Assembly (NCBI RefSeq): GCF_001682865.1
Contig: NZ_MAQX01000032.1
Span: 428,888-492,887, forward strand
DNA: 64,000 nucleotides
Reading direction: 5' to 3'
Source of the DNA: Bacillus sp. FJAT-26390
Lineage (GTDB): Bacteria > Bacillota > Bacilli > Paenibacillales > Paenibacillaceae
The position numbers were made by a program, and so were the translations under genes. This document shows, in pieces, positions 35,594 to 44,908 of the stretch (its first letter is position 1; the number at the start of each line of letters is the position of its first letter). The notes beneath the pieces are model-generated. The model was not told where the DNA came from, did not search any database, and saw only the letters and a list, made by a program, of their open reading frames with translations.

Positions 35594-38035
35594 TTAGTTG
35601 CGCAGCGGTTTGCCCGTCGCCAGCATATGGCTCATGCGATCCTGCGTTTTGCGCTCGCCGCAAAGGCTGAGGAACGCTTCGCATTCCAGGTCGAGCAAAT
35701 ATTGCTCGCTCACCTCAGCGCCCGGCTGAATGTCGCCGCCAGCGAGCACAGCGCCAAGCTTGCCGGCTATAAGCGCGTCATGCTCGCTAATATAGCCGCT
35801 TAGCTGCATCGCTTGCACCGCCACCTTAAGCACCGCCTTGCCTTCACGTCCGGCAACGCGAATGCGTCCCTCCGCCGGCGGCGCATAACCCGCCCGGTCC
35901 AGCTCAAGCACCGCCCGCTTCGCCTCGGCGATGCGCGCCTCCTGCCGCATAATGACCATATCCTGCGGCCGCATCAAGCCAAGCCCTCTAACCTCATAGC
36001 CGCTAGAGGAGGTTTTGGCCATCGCAATCGTCTCGAACAGCGCATTCAGATGCGGCTGCAGGTCTCCGCCCGGCTTGCCGCCATTTGCAATAAAAGCCCG
36101 TTCAGCTGCCATCGCAGCCGCTTCCTTGCAGCCCCCGCCCGCAGGAATAAGGCCCACTCCCGTTTCCACGAGTCCAAAGTATGTCTCTGGCGAATAAATA
36201 ATGCGGTCAGCAGGCAAGCAGGCTTCAACCCCGCCGCCAAGCGTCATCCGGTGCGGCGCGGCAACGACAGGCCGATCAAGCCGCTTAAGCTCCAGCATGC
36301 TGCCCTGGAAGAAGCGGATAATATCCTCGACCTCATCCCACTCGCCGCTCTGCGCTTCCATCAGCAGCAGCATCAAATTCGCGCCGACGCAAAAATTCCG
36401 CCCTTCATTCGCAACCACAAGGCCGCGCCAATTCAGGGATACCTCCTTCGCGCTCTGCTGGATGACGGACAAAATATCCCCGCCGATCGCATTGTTCGCG
36501 GAATGGAACTCGAGGAGCACGACGTCATCCCCGATATCGATCAAGCTCGCGCCGGCAGTCGATAGGACGGTTTTTCCCGAAGCCTTTAATGACGCTAAAG
36601 AAATCGAGTCAACTTCCGCCTCCTCCTGCTTATAGGCGCCGCTCGCCGAATAAACACGTTCATTGCCCTCGACCTTATAAAAGCTTTCATGCCCTGCTTC
36701 GAGCCAAGCACGCACCCAAGCCGGTATATCCTCGCCCTCCTTCTCCATTTGCTGCACCGATTCCCGCAGCCCTATCGCATCCCATAGCTCGAACGGGCCA
36801 AGCTCCCAGTTGAAGCCCCAGCGCATCGCTCGGTCAATATCCGAGATCGAATCCGCGATGATTCCGACTTGCGCGGCTGAGTAGAGAAGCGTTTTTTTGA
36901 TCGTCGACCATGCGAATTTCGCGTAGCGATCACGAGGATCGGTGCGAAGCAGCGCTTTCACCTTTGCCGCCGCGCCTTTCGCCGCTTTGGACGCATCGAT
37001 GATTGGCGAATTAATGGAGCGCTTCGGCCCGTACTCAAGCGTATCCAGCTTGAGCGATTCAATCTCGCTGCCGCCCTTTCCCTTCACCTTCTTATAAAAG
37101 CCGGCTCCCGACTTCTCGCCGAGCCTCCCCGAGGCAACCAGCTGCTCCAGCAGCGGCGGCCTTGCAAAAATCGCCTGCTCCTCAGGGTCGCCGCTTCGCT
37201 CCCGCACATTGTCCACGACATGCAGCAGCGTATCGAGCCCAACGAGATCAAGCATGCGCAGCGTCGCCGTCTTTGGCCTGCCCATCGCCGGGCCGGTCAA
37301 CGCATCTGCCTCTTCTACCGTAAGTCCGAAGCGTATCGTATCCTCGAGCGTGACGAGCATGCCGTAGGTTCCGATCCGGTTCGCAATGAAGTTTGGCGTA
37401 TCCTTCGCAATGACGACACCTTTGCCGAGCCGTTTCTCGCAAACCTCCTTCAGCAGCGCCACGACATCGGGAGCCGTATCCGCGGTCGGAACAATCTCGA
37501 CGAGCTTCATATAGCGCGGCGGGTTAAAAAAGTGCGTCACGCCAAAATGCCGCCGAAACTCCTCGCTCCTGCCCTTAACCATAGAAGCCGCCGATAATCC
37601 CGACGTATTTGTTGAGACGATGGCTCCCGGCTTGCGAGCCGATTCAATCGCTGCAAGCACCTCGCGCTTAATATCCAGCCTCTCGACAACCGCTTCAACG
37701 ATCCAATCCGCCTCGCCCAGCGCTTCCAAATGATCGGTTAAATTGCCCGGCGTGATGCGGGATGACCAAGAAGGGTCATAGAGCTGTGCCGGCTGTGCCT
37801 TGCCCATCCTGGCAACGGCCGCGCTCGCCAGCCGATTGCGAACCTTGGCGTCAGAGAGCGTCAGCCCCTTCCGCTCCTCCTCTTCCGTCAGCGACCGCGG
37901 GACTACGTCCAGCAGCACGACTTGCATGCCCGCATTCGCCAGATGCGCAGCGATGCCGGCGCCCATTACGCCGGAGCCGATGACGGCGGCTCTGCGTATA
38001 GAACTGGCGTTTTTTTGCGACGCTTGTAATGTCAT
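35594..38035 (-). CDS. fadN: 3-hydroxyacyl-CoA dehydrogenase/enoyl-CoA hydratase, FadN type
   Basis: 813 aa. The N-terminal NAD fold has AAVIGSGVMGAGIAAHLANA, followed by the HAD C-terminal domains (FFNPPRYMKLVEIVPT; NFIANRIGTYGM). The C-terminal part carries a crotonase fold (NFCVGANLMLLL; GGGVEACLPADRIIYS). Both middle steps of beta-oxidation are thus on one chain. Domain order (dehydrogenase first) is the Bacillus FadN arrangement, opposite to E. coli FadB. Slightly longer than the ~789 aa of B. subtilis FadN. Confidence 0.94.
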   Translation of the reverse strand: MTLQASQKNASSIRRAAVIGSGVMGAGIAAHLANAGMQVVLLDVVPRSLTEEEERKGLTLSDAKVRNRLASAAVARMGKAQPAQLYDPSWSSRITPGNLTDHLEALGEADWIVEAVVERLDIKREVLAAIESARKPGAIVSTNTSGLSAASMVKGRSEEFRRHFGVTHFFNPPRYMKLVEIVPTADTAPDVVALLKEVCEKRLGKGVVIAKDTPNFIANRIGTYGMLVTLEDTIRFGLTVEEADALTGPAMGRPKTATLRMLDLVGLDTLLHVVDNVRERSGDPEEQAIFARPPLLEQLVASGRLGEKSGAGFYKKVKGKGGSEIESLKLDTLEYGPKRSINSPIIDASKAAKGAAAKVKALLRTDPRDRYAKFAWSTIKKTLLYSAAQVGIIADSISDIDRAMRWGFNWELGPFELWDAIGLRESVQQMEKEGEDIPAWVRAWLEAGHESFYKVEGNERVYSASGAYKQEEAEVDSISLASLKASGKTVLSTAGASLIDIGDDVVLLEFHSANNAIGGDILSVIQQSAKEVSLNWRGLVVANEGRNFCVGANLMLLLMEAQSGEWDEVEDIIRFFQGSMLELKRLDRPVVAAPHRMTLGGGVEACLPADRIIYSPETYFGLVETGVGLIPAGGGCKEAAAMAAERAFIANGGKPGGDLQPHLNALFETIAMAKTSSSGYEVRGLGLMRPQDMVIMRQEARIAEAKRAVLELDRAGYAPPAEGRIRVAGREGKAVLKVAVQAMQLSGYISEHDALIAGKLGAVLAGGDIQPGAEVSEQYLLDLECEAFLSLCGERKTQDRMSHMLATGKPLRN

Positions 38036-38079
38036 AGGCGACCTCCTTCTTTTCTTCCCCTAAATCCGATGCGTCTGCC

Positions 38080-40320
38080 TTACTCGCCGAATACGCTCTC
38101 GGCCAGCAGCTCTGCCACATCGCGCGCGATTACTTTCTCATCAGCAGATAAAGCCTTCAGTCCATCCTCCATCATCGTGAGGCAATACGGGCAGGCCGAG
38201 CTAATAACGGACGGCTTTACTTCAAGCGCCTGAGCTGCTCTCGCATGGTTAACCCGGGTGCCTGAATGCTCCTCCATCCACATCAAGCCGCCGCCAGCGC
38301 CGCAGCACATGCCGTTCGAGCGCGAGCGCTCCATCTCTTCAATCGTCACGCCCGGGATCGCCCGAAGCAGATTGCGCGGCGCCTCGTAAGTGTCGTTATA
38401 ACGACTGAGATAACAAGAATCATGCACGGTCACGCGCTCGTCGATCGTATGCACCGGCAGCAGCGAGCCTTCCGCAAGCAAGCGAGCAAGCAGCTCCGTA
38501 TGATGCTCCACCACGATGTCTGTGCTGAGGCCAAAATCAGGATATTCATTTTTGAACGTGTTATAGGTATGCGGGCAAGCCGTTACGATATGCTTGACGT
38601 CATATTTGCTGAGCGTCTCGATATTCTCGCGGCACAGCTCTTGAAAAAGCAGCTCATTGCCGATCCGCCTTGCCGTATCGCCGGAGCTTTTCTCCTCGAG
38701 GCCCAGCGTAGCGAAGCTGACGCCCGCCTGAACAAGCAGCCGCACCACATCGTACAACACGCGGCGGCTCCGCATATCGTAGGCTCCCATCGAGCCTGCC
38801 CATAGCAGGACGTCGGCTTTTTTGCCCTGCTGCTTCAGCTCCTGCATCGTGTTGACTTTTATGCCGGTGCGGCTCTCGCAATCGGCAATCCATGCAGCCC
38901 GTTCCGCGCGCGGCAAGCCCCACGGATTGCTTTGGCGCTCGATGTTTTGAAGCGCTCTCTGCCCATCCGACGGCAGCCTGCCTTCCATTAAGACCAAATA
39001 ACGGCGCATATCGATGATTTTGTCGACATGCTCATTCCCAACCGGACACTGCTCCTCGCAATTGCGGCAGGTCGTGCACGCCCAAAGCTCCTCCTCGGTC
39101 AGCACCTCGCCGATCAGCTCCACCTCCTCCGGCTTAGCGCCCTCTTTCACGCTCCATGCGCCTGCCTGCGCCGCCATCGTCGGCTCAATATTTGTTTCTC
39201 CCTCGAAGGCCGCCTCCCAAGCGGGAAGCACCGCTCCCATCACATGGGCGCGAGGAGCATTGCTCTTGGATTGCCAGATGCCGGCAGGCAGCCACGGTGA
39301 CTTTGACGTAATGGCGGCGCCTTTTTCGGTCAAATGATCCCTTAGCTTCACAATAAGATGCATCGGCGACAACAGCTTCCCGGTGCTCGCTGCCGGACAA
39401 ACATTCGTACAGCGGCCGCATTCGACGCATGCGTACAAGTCAAGCATCTGCTTTTGCGAGAAATGCTCCACCTTCCCAGCCCCGAACGACTCTGCCTCCT
39501 CGTCCTCCAAATCGAGCGGCGCAAGGCGGCCGGGCGGGGTGCTGCGCCGGAACCAAAGATTGACCGGAGCAGACAGCAAGTGAAAATGCTTCGACTGCGG
39601 CACATAAACGAGGAAGCTCAGCAGCACAAGAAGATGCAGCCACCAAAACAGTTCAAAGCCCGCATGGGCGGCCGCGCTTTGCGGCTGTACGCCTATGCTT
39701 TCAAGGAGATTTGCCAGCTGATTGCTGACCGGCGCATAGCTTGCTTCTACGACAGAGGCACCCGTACCGCTTGCGGCAGACAGCCGCTCGAAGGCTAAGG
39801 TGAAAAGAACCGTGAGCATCAAGGAGCCGATAAACCACATGACGAGCGATGGCTTCCAGCCCCTTTTTAGCCGGGGCAGCTTCTCTCCGTAACGGCGAAA
39901 TGCGCCATAAAGAACGGCTGCAAACACAAGCGTTACCGTCATTTCCTGCGTCAGCGAGAACCCGTTATAGTAGGGCAGCGGAAGCGGCTCGCCTTCGCTT
40001 AGCCCTTTCCATATCAAGTCCGCCGCGCCAAACTGAAGCACAATAAAGCCGTAAAAATAAACCAGATGCATGATTCCGCTCCGCACGTCATTAAGCAGCT
40101 TGCGATGGCCAAGCACTTGGCCGCTGAAGCTGGTTTTGCTTTTTGGCTTGCGCGCATACCGCTTAAACAGCGTCGGCACTCCAAGCCGCATGTACAAGAC
40201 GCGCCTCTGCACAACAAGCACGAACATAGAAACAGCAATGAGCACAACCGCCGCAAACAATGTCCATCTTCCCCAGATCAGCCATTGATCGACCTGCTTT
40301 AACGCCAAATACGTTGGCAT
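38080..40320 (-). CDS. fadF: Membrane heterodisulfide-reductase-related Fe-S protein (FadF-like)
   Basis: 746 aa. N-terminal membrane helices (about 15-38, 80-100, 115-135, 155-175, 220-240) resemble the NarI/HdrE-type haem domain. Two 4Fe-4S motifs follow, CVECGRCTNVCP and CTTCRNCEEQCP, then two CCG-type domains (ITACPHTYNTFKNEYP; MCCGAGGG; ISSACPYCLTMMEDG). The likely role is ETF:quinone oxidoreductase, returning acyl-CoA dehydrogenase electrons to the respiratory chain. It heads the minus-strand fad operon, back to back with etfB. Confidence 0.9.
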   Translation of the reverse strand: MPTYLALKQVDQWLIWGRWTLFAAVVLIAVSMFVLVVQRRVLYMRLGVPTLFKRYARKPKSKTSFSGQVLGHRKLLNDVRSGIMHLVYFYGFIVLQFGAADLIWKGLSEGEPLPLPYYNGFSLTQEMTVTLVFAAVLYGAFRRYGEKLPRLKRGWKPSLVMWFIGSLMLTVLFTLAFERLSAASGTGASVVEASYAPVSNQLANLLESIGVQPQSAAAHAGFELFWWLHLLVLLSFLVYVPQSKHFHLLSAPVNLWFRRSTPPGRLAPLDLEDEEAESFGAGKVEHFSQKQMLDLYACVECGRCTNVCPAASTGKLLSPMHLIVKLRDHLTEKGAAITSKSPWLPAGIWQSKSNAPRAHVMGAVLPAWEAAFEGETNIEPTMAAQAGAWSVKEGAKPEEVELIGEVLTEEELWACTTCRNCEEQCPVGNEHVDKIIDMRRYLVLMEGRLPSDGQRALQNIERQSNPWGLPRAERAAWIADCESRTGIKVNTMQELKQQGKKADVLLWAGSMGAYDMRSRRVLYDVVRLLVQAGVSFATLGLEEKSSGDTARRIGNELLFQELCRENIETLSKYDVKHIVTACPHTYNTFKNEYPDFGLSTDIVVEHHTELLARLLAEGSLLPVHTIDERVTVHDSCYLSRYNDTYEAPRNLLRAIPGVTIEEMERSRSNGMCCGAGGGLMWMEEHSGTRVNHARAAQALEVKPSVISSACPYCLTMMEDGLKALSADEKVIARDVAELLAESVFGE

Positions 40321-40554
40321 ATGCCTCGCCCCCTCATATATGCCGGCTTAAGGAACAAGCACCTCTGCGTGTGAAGTAGTCGGACAAGCTTTGGAACGCT
40401 TTCAAAATAGCCGCGGTGCTCCATGTATATGAGCTTTTTGCGTTGAACATGCCGCTCGCAGGGGGAATGCGTACGGTCTATTCATTTGATTAACGTCATA
40501 TCGTAGCAATGATGGACGTGTTAACCAAATATCGAAATAAGTGAGGGAGCTTCT
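40321..40554. promoter_or_regulatory. Divergent promoter region between fadF and etfB
   Basis: 234 bp serving both fad transcripts. TTTGATTAACGTCATATCGT and neighbouring AT-rich blocks probably include promoters. I searched by eye for a B. subtilis-type FadR palindrome (TGAATGA...TCATTCA) and did not find a convincing one. Confidence 0.45.
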
Positions 40555-41403
40555 ATGCTGAAAATAGTGGTGCTTCTCAAGCAAACGTTCGATACCGAGG
40601 AAAAAATCGTCGTAACAAAGACGGGTGTCGATGAAAGTGAAGCCAAATTTGTCATTAACCCATACGACGAGTATGCGCTCGAGGAAGCGCTTCGCCAGCG
40701 CGAGCGGCTCGGCGGCGAGGTCATCGTCATCACCTGCGGGCCCGAGCGGTCGCAAGATGCGCTCCGCACGGCGCTCGCGATTGGAGCGGACGAGGCTGTT
40801 CGGCTGGACAGCTCAGCCCTGCCTGATGACGGTACCTCTATCGCCGCTGCCCTGGCTGCCGTGATCAAGCCGCTTGCTCCCGATCTGCTGCTGGCGGGCT
40901 TATTCGCAGTCGATAGCGGCGCCGGTAGCGTGGCGCTGCAAGTGGCGCAGCGCCTTTCCTTGCCGCATGCCACCTCCGCCATCAAGCTCACCCTTGTGAC
41001 TGCTGGCGAGCTAAGCGCTCTGCCTGCGGATGGCGTGCTTAGCGCTCCCGCATCGGTGACCGCCGAGCGTTATGCCTTAGTCGAGCGCGATGTCGAAGGC
41101 GATACGGAGACCGTATCGATCCCGCTGCCCGCGCTTATTACGGCGCAGCAGGGACTCAACGAGCCGCGTTATCCGTCGCTGCCGGGCATTATGAAGGCAA
41201 AGCGCAAGCCGCTGCGCACCGTAACGCTGGAGGAGCTGATCGGCAGCGGCGCGCTAACGGCTGAGGGCGTCGCACCGCGCACCGCCCGCTCGCAGCTGCT
41301 CCCGCCACCGCCGCGCGCAGCGGGCAAGCGCATCCCCGGCGCGCCGGCGGAGCAAGCGACAGCGCTCGTTTCGCTGCTGCGGGAAGAAGCGAAGCTTCTT
41401 TGA
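40555..41403 (+). CDS. etfB: Electron transfer flavoprotein beta subunit
   Basis: 282 aa. IVVLLKQTFDTEEKI, the INPYDEYALEEALRQRE block and AMP-binding segment LLLAGLFAVDSGAGSVALQV are typical of EtfB. It pairs with EtfA to carry electrons from FadE. ATG is preceded by GAGGGAG. The C-terminal ~40 residues are Pro/Ala/Arg-rich and longer than usual. Confidence 0.92.
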   Translation: MLKIVVLLKQTFDTEEKIVVTKTGVDESEAKFVINPYDEYALEEALRQRERLGGEVIVITCGPERSQDALRTALAIGADEAVRLDSSALPDDGTSIAAALAAVIKPLAPDLLLAGLFAVDSGAGSVALQVAQRLSLPHATSAIKLTLVTAGELSALPADGVLSAPASVTAERYALVERDVEGDTETVSIPLPALITAQQGLNEPRYPSLPGIMKAKRKPLRTVTLEELIGSGALTAEGVAPRTARSQLLPPPPRAAGKRIPGAPAEQATALVSLLREEAKLL

Positions 41404-41845
41404 TGGTTGGGCTTTGCGGTGTGTTTGCGAGCGCGGCGCGAAGGTTGCGATGTGTTTGCAGCGTGGCGTGGGAGTTTGTGCAGCTTTGATGAGGAAGCCT
41501 GTACGGGGGATCGTGCGTTCATGGCTGAAAGCGTTGCAACGCGGCGGCGCGTTAACTGTAACAGGTAACAGGCGATTGTAACTTCGGTGTACGGTTTGAG
41601 TTAGTGGGTGGGATAGCTTGTTGCTGCGGAACTTGAGTTAGCGGGGCGGGATTTCGTACTGCGCTGAGGTGCAGCGTAACCAGCGAATTAAGCTCTGATG
41701 TGAGGTTTTTATTGTATAAACCGCAGCGCAGCCACTTGGCATGCCATACTGAGCAGCTATCCAAGATCTGCGCAGCAGCAATAAAAGTTTGTCCAAGGCA
41801 ATGCCTGGTTTCAGTATAAAAGTTAGGGGAGAGGAGCTGCATCCT
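41404..41845 (+). other. 440-bp spacer separating etfB from etfA
   Basis: Bacterial etfBA genes are usually within a few bases of each other. This spacer has two degenerate repeated blocks: GTGTTTGCGAGCG-like (41420-41490) and TTGAGTTAGnGGGnGGGAT at ~41597 and ~41633. No gene is supported on either strand. The last 25 bp hold the etfA ribosome site. Confidence 0.6.
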
Positions 41846-42835
41846 ATGTCCAAAACCATTCTTGTATTTGCAGAGAGCCGGGACGGCGTACTCCGCCGGG
41901 TGGCGCTGGAGGCACTCGGCGCAGCACGGCGGCTCGCAGGCAAGGACGGCGCTGTCCATGCCGTCCTTGCCTGCACCGGCGGCGCGGCGGAAGAAGCCGC
42001 CGCGCTGGCAGCGCGGGGGGCGGACGTCGTGCATATCGCCGACGATCCTTCCCTCCGCGCCTTCGCGCCCGAGGCGTACTTCGCCGCCCTCGGCGCAGCC
42101 ATGGCTGCGGTGCAGCCGGACGCGCTGCTGCTCGGCCACACCGCTATGGGGCGCGAGCTCGCGCCCCGCGTGGCCGCGGCCCATGGCGCCGGCCACATCG
42201 CTGACGTCATCGCCATTGAAGCAGATGGCAGCGATGACGTCCTTTTCACCCGCCCGCTCTACGCCGGGAAGGCGTTCGAGCGGCGCAGCTTCGTGCCGGG
42301 CCATCCGTGGGTTATCACGGTGCGCCCGAATAACTTGCCGGCGGCGGAGCCGCTGGACGCCGCCGACATATCGGGCACCGTCACGGCTCTGCCGTTCACG
42401 GTGCCGCCGCTTTACACCGCCGTGCGCAGCCTTGTGCGCCGCACCGGCGGCCAGCTTGATCTCGCCGAAGCCGACATCGTCGTATCCGGCGGCCGGGGCG
42501 TGCGCAGCGCGGCTGGCTTCGAGCCGCTGCAAGCGATGGCTGCCGCGCTCGGCGGCGCTGTCGGCGCCTCGCGCGGCGCCTGCGATGCCGGCTATTGCGA
42601 TTATGCGCTGCAAATCGGGCAAACCGGCAAGGTGGTTACCCCGCAGCTTTATATCGCCTGCGGCATAAGCGGGGCCATCCAGCATCTTGCCGGCATGAGC
42701 CAATCGCGCGTTATTGTCGCCATCAACAAAGATCCGGACGCCCCGATCTTCGGCGTCGCGGATTACGGCATCGTCGGCGATTTGTTCGAGGTCGTGCCAT
42801 TGCTGACGACAGAGCTGGAGCGCGCTAGAGCCTAG
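41846..42835 (+). CDS. etfA: Electron transfer flavoprotein alpha subunit
   Basis: 329 aa from the ATG at 41846 with GGGGAGAGGAG upstream, not the in-frame ATG at 41789. The C-terminal FAD domain shows the signature [20 protein letters not shown], then [19 protein letters not shown] and [20 protein letters not shown]. Very GC-rich and Ala-rich in its first half. Functions as a heterodimer with EtfB. Confidence 0.94.
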   Translation: MSKTILVFAESRDGVLRRVALEALGAARRLAGKDGAVHAVLACTGGAAEEAAALAARGADVVHIADDPSLRAFAPEAYFAALGAAMAAVQPDALLLGHTAMGRELAPRVAAAHGAGHIADVIAIEADGSDDVLFTRPLYAGKAFERRSFVPGHPWVITVRPNNLPAAEPLDAADISGTVTALPFTVPPLYTAVRSLVRRTGGQLDLAEADIVVSGGRGVRSAAGFEPLQAMAAALGGAVGASRGACDAGYCDYALQIGQTGKVVTPQLYIACGISGAIQHLAGMSQSRVIVAINKDPDAPIFGVADYGIVGDLFEVVPLLTTELERARA

Positions 42836-42920
42836 ATTTATTTTCACATCAGTACTATTCGCGTCCCTGCCAGCTGCTGCAAGCGGCTCTAGCAGAGGCC
42901 TCCCCGACCCCCAAAACCAA

Positions 42921-42983
42921 AAAAGGCGCTATTTCCTTCGGTTCAGCTTCATTAGAAGCGAGCCAAAAGAAATAACGCCTTTT
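42921..42983. terminator. Bidirectional terminator between etfA and the SRAP-family gene
   Basis: AAAAGGCG-C-TATTTC on the left pairs with GAAATA-A-CGCCTTTT on the right with one mismatch, plus an inner GCTTC/GAAGC stem. Confidence 0.8.
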
Positions 42984-43000
42984 AACGTTTTCCTTCTTGC

Positions 43001-43672
43001 TTATGCAAAATCCGGTCGAATCTCACGGATGCAATCCGGCGACTCGTACAAATCATCATGCACCGCATTCGTTACAGGGTAGGCGCGCATGAGATAGGAA
43101 TCCATCGCTTCCAGGTGCTTGCGCAGGCTGCTAAATTCCGTAAGGCGCGGATTGAGCCAATCCTCGATGCCCTCCTCGTCCAAAATAACCGGAACCCGAG
43201 GCTGCCACACCGACATCGCGCCAGTCGAGGCAGCGGTGATCATCGTAAAGGCACGCACCTCTTTGCCGCTCACGTTTTTCCAGCAGTCATAAATGCCTGC
43301 GATGCCAAACAGCTGCTGGCTTGGCACGACGATATGCATCGCCCGCGGGTCACGCTCTTTCCCGAACTGCTTTTGCCCAAAAAAGCCGCTGCATGGCAGC
43401 ACGCATCTTTGTCTCCGCAGCATCCGCTCTAAAAAAGGCTTCTCGGACAGTGTCATATGATCTGCATTGACCGCGTCCTTCGCCCAGAAAGGGAACAAGC
43501 CCCATCTCGACTCTTCCATCGTTCTTTGGTCAAAACGGTCATTCATCACGATCGACACCGTCTGAGTCGGCGCTACATTAAAGCGGTTCGTGTGTCCCCG
43601 AATCACCTTGCCTACCTGAAACATTTCTACCATATCGCCTAAATCTGCCGTTAACGAAAACCGTTCAATCAT
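43001..43672 (-). CDS. SRAP (YedK/HMCES) family protein lacking catalytic residues
   Basis: 223 aa from the ATG at 43672 (AAGGGTGG upstream). The SRAP fold is clear: RFSLTADLGDMVEMF, RFNVAPTQTVSIV, SRWGLFPFWAKDAVNA, RCVLPCSGFFGQK, LFGIAGIYDCW, ITAAST, RVPVIL. Active SRAP proteins crosslink abasic DNA through Cys2 with help from Asn75, Glu105 and His160 (E. coli YedK numbering). Here position 2 is Ile, the Glu position is Gly99 (GFFGQ for GFYEW) and the His position is Gln157; only the Asn (N69) survives. No alternative start supplies Met-Cys. It should bind DNA at most, not crosslink it. Fold call is confident; loss of activity is inference. Confidence 0.85.
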   Translation of the reverse strand: MIERFSLTADLGDMVEMFQVGKVIRGHTNRFNVAPTQTVSIVMNDRFDQRTMEESRWGLFPFWAKDAVNADHMTLSEKPFLERMLRRQRCVLPCSGFFGQKQFGKERDPRAMHIVVPSQQLFGIAGIYDCWKNVSGKEVRAFTMITAASTGAMSVWQPRVPVILDEEGIEDWLNPRLTEFSSLRKHLEAMDSYLMRAYPVTNAVHDDLYESPDCIREIRPDFA

Positions 43673-43831
43673 CGCGACCACCCTTTTCACGTTGTTGAAT
43701 CCAGTTTTTGTTAAAGGCAAGAAATTTATGCAAACTTTCTGGTCAAAACGTTCGAACCAGCAGCTGCTGCTTCTGAATCTCGGCTTCTATTCCTCCAACC
43801 ATGCAGCCGAACCGTCACTTAATTTAAAAGC

Positions 43832-44683
43832 CTACATCGTAAAGCGTTTCCGGAATTTAAGCGGAGGCATCCCTGTATGCGATGCAAACAGCCTGGAGAA
43901 ATGCGGCGTCTGCCGGAAACCGGTTTCCTCCGCAACCCGCGCTATCGTCCAATCCGTCTTGATGAGCAGCAGCTTCGCCTGATCAAGCCTGTAATAGAGC
44001 AAATATTGCTGCGGCGTGCAATCAAACACCTCTGTCATGCAGCGCGTAATATAGTTGGTATGCAGCTGAAGCACGTCGCTCAGCATCGTATTGCTGATTG
44101 GGCTGCGGTAATTCAGCTTCAAATATGCAGCTGCCCGTTCAGCAACCGATACCGCCGCTTTAGCCGCATCCGAGCGCCAGCCCTCATCCAGCATTTGCAG
44201 CAAATGCAAAAACCGCTGCTGACGGTCCCAGAACGCGCCATGCGACGAGCTTTTGGCGGCTTCATGAAGCTGTGAGAAAATAAGCTTCGCTTCATCCGGA
44301 TAGGTAAGCTTCATTTTTTTGGGCAGCCGTATCGCATATGTATAGTAGTCGCCTCTCAGCGAGCCGCTTTGATTGCCTACCGTTTCCTCCCAAGCGCCCA
44401 CCGTCTGAAAATGAATCCAATCAAACACGGTGTCTTCCTCGCAAGGGCGAGTCGAATAATGCCAGCGGTCCGGCCTTAGAATGAGCACATCGCCCGGTCC
44501 AAGCGTCCAGCGGTGATTATCCTCTGCCACATGCAAGCTGCCCTGATTTACAAATAATAGATCAAAAACGCCAAGGTTAGTCCGATTAGGATGCTCCTCG
44601 CCGGCGCGGTAGGTTATTCGGTTTGATTCTATGAAAAACGGCAAAGGCGGTGAACGAAATGTAAGCAATAATTCCTCTGACAA
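43832..44683 (-). CDS. AraC-family transcriptional regulator with cupin sensor
   Basis: 283 aa from TTG at 44683, chosen because AAGGAGAGAG precedes it; the longer frame to 44722 starts inside the upstream repeat. The N-terminal cupin-like AraC_binding domain (LLFVNQGSLHVAEDNHRWTL, then GPGDVLILRPDRWHYS) is followed by a C-terminal HTH pair (SNTMLSDVLQLHTNYITRCM; DWTIARVAEETGFRQTPHFS). Single gene; target unknown. Two tandem palindromes lie just upstream of its start. Confidence 0.88.
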   Translation of the reverse strand: MSEELLLTFRSPPLPFFIESNRITYRAGEEHPNRTNLGVFDLLFVNQGSLHVAEDNHRWTLGPGDVLILRPDRWHYSTRPCEEDTVFDWIHFQTVGAWEETVGNQSGSLRGDYYTYAIRLPKKMKLTYPDEAKLIFSQLHEAAKSSSHGAFWDRQQRFLHLLQMLDEGWRSDAAKAAVSVAERAAAYLKLNYRSPISNTMLSDVLQLHTNYITRCMTEVFDCTPQQYLLYYRLDQAKLLLIKTDWTIARVAEETGFRQTPHFSRLFASHTGMPPLKFRKRFTM

Positions 44684-44703
44684 CCTAATCTCTCTCCTTA
44701 TTT

Positions 44704-44769
44704 GTTTTGCGTAGCAAAACATTTTTCGTAAGCATTAACTTTGTTTTGCGAAGCAAAACAGACTTCATG
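44704..44769. repeat. Two tandem palindromic units upstream of the AraC gene
   Basis: GTTTTGCGTAGCAAAAC (44704-44720) and GTTTTGCGAAGCAAAAC (44743-44759), each followed by a CGTAAG/CATG-type tail, 39 bp apart. The same arrangement is found at 29143-29213 before map. Confidence 0.75.
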
Positions 44770-44841
44770 TGTAAATATGCAAAAAATGACTAAAGCCCAT
44801 GTTACTTGAAAACCGTTTCATTTGTCTACAACAAAACAAAA

Positions 44842-44877
44842 CTCTCATCATTTTCGCATCCGGAAAATGTCTGAGAG
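44842..44877 (-). terminator. Terminator of the flavodoxin operon
   Basis: CTCTCA-(T)-CATTTTC pairs with GAAAATG-(TC)-TGAGAG. The minus-strand continuation TTTTGTTTTGTTG is U-rich. It is ~30 bp past the stop of the 238-aa gene. Confidence 0.8.
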
Positions 44878-44908
44878 CTTCGCAGCGTCTATCCTATTCT
44901 TGCAAATT

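Noticed and set aside
35813-37597. Several plus-strand open frames over fadN
   Set aside because: GC-rich shadow frames of a well-identified gene; no matching features.
40321-40554. FadR operator between fadF and etfB
   Set aside because: No palindrome close to the known Bacillus FadR consensus could be found by eye.
41552-42847. 431-codon minus-strand frame opposite etfA
   Set aside because: Antisense to a clear EtfA; Ala/Gly/Arg-rich shadow typical of high-GC coding DNA.
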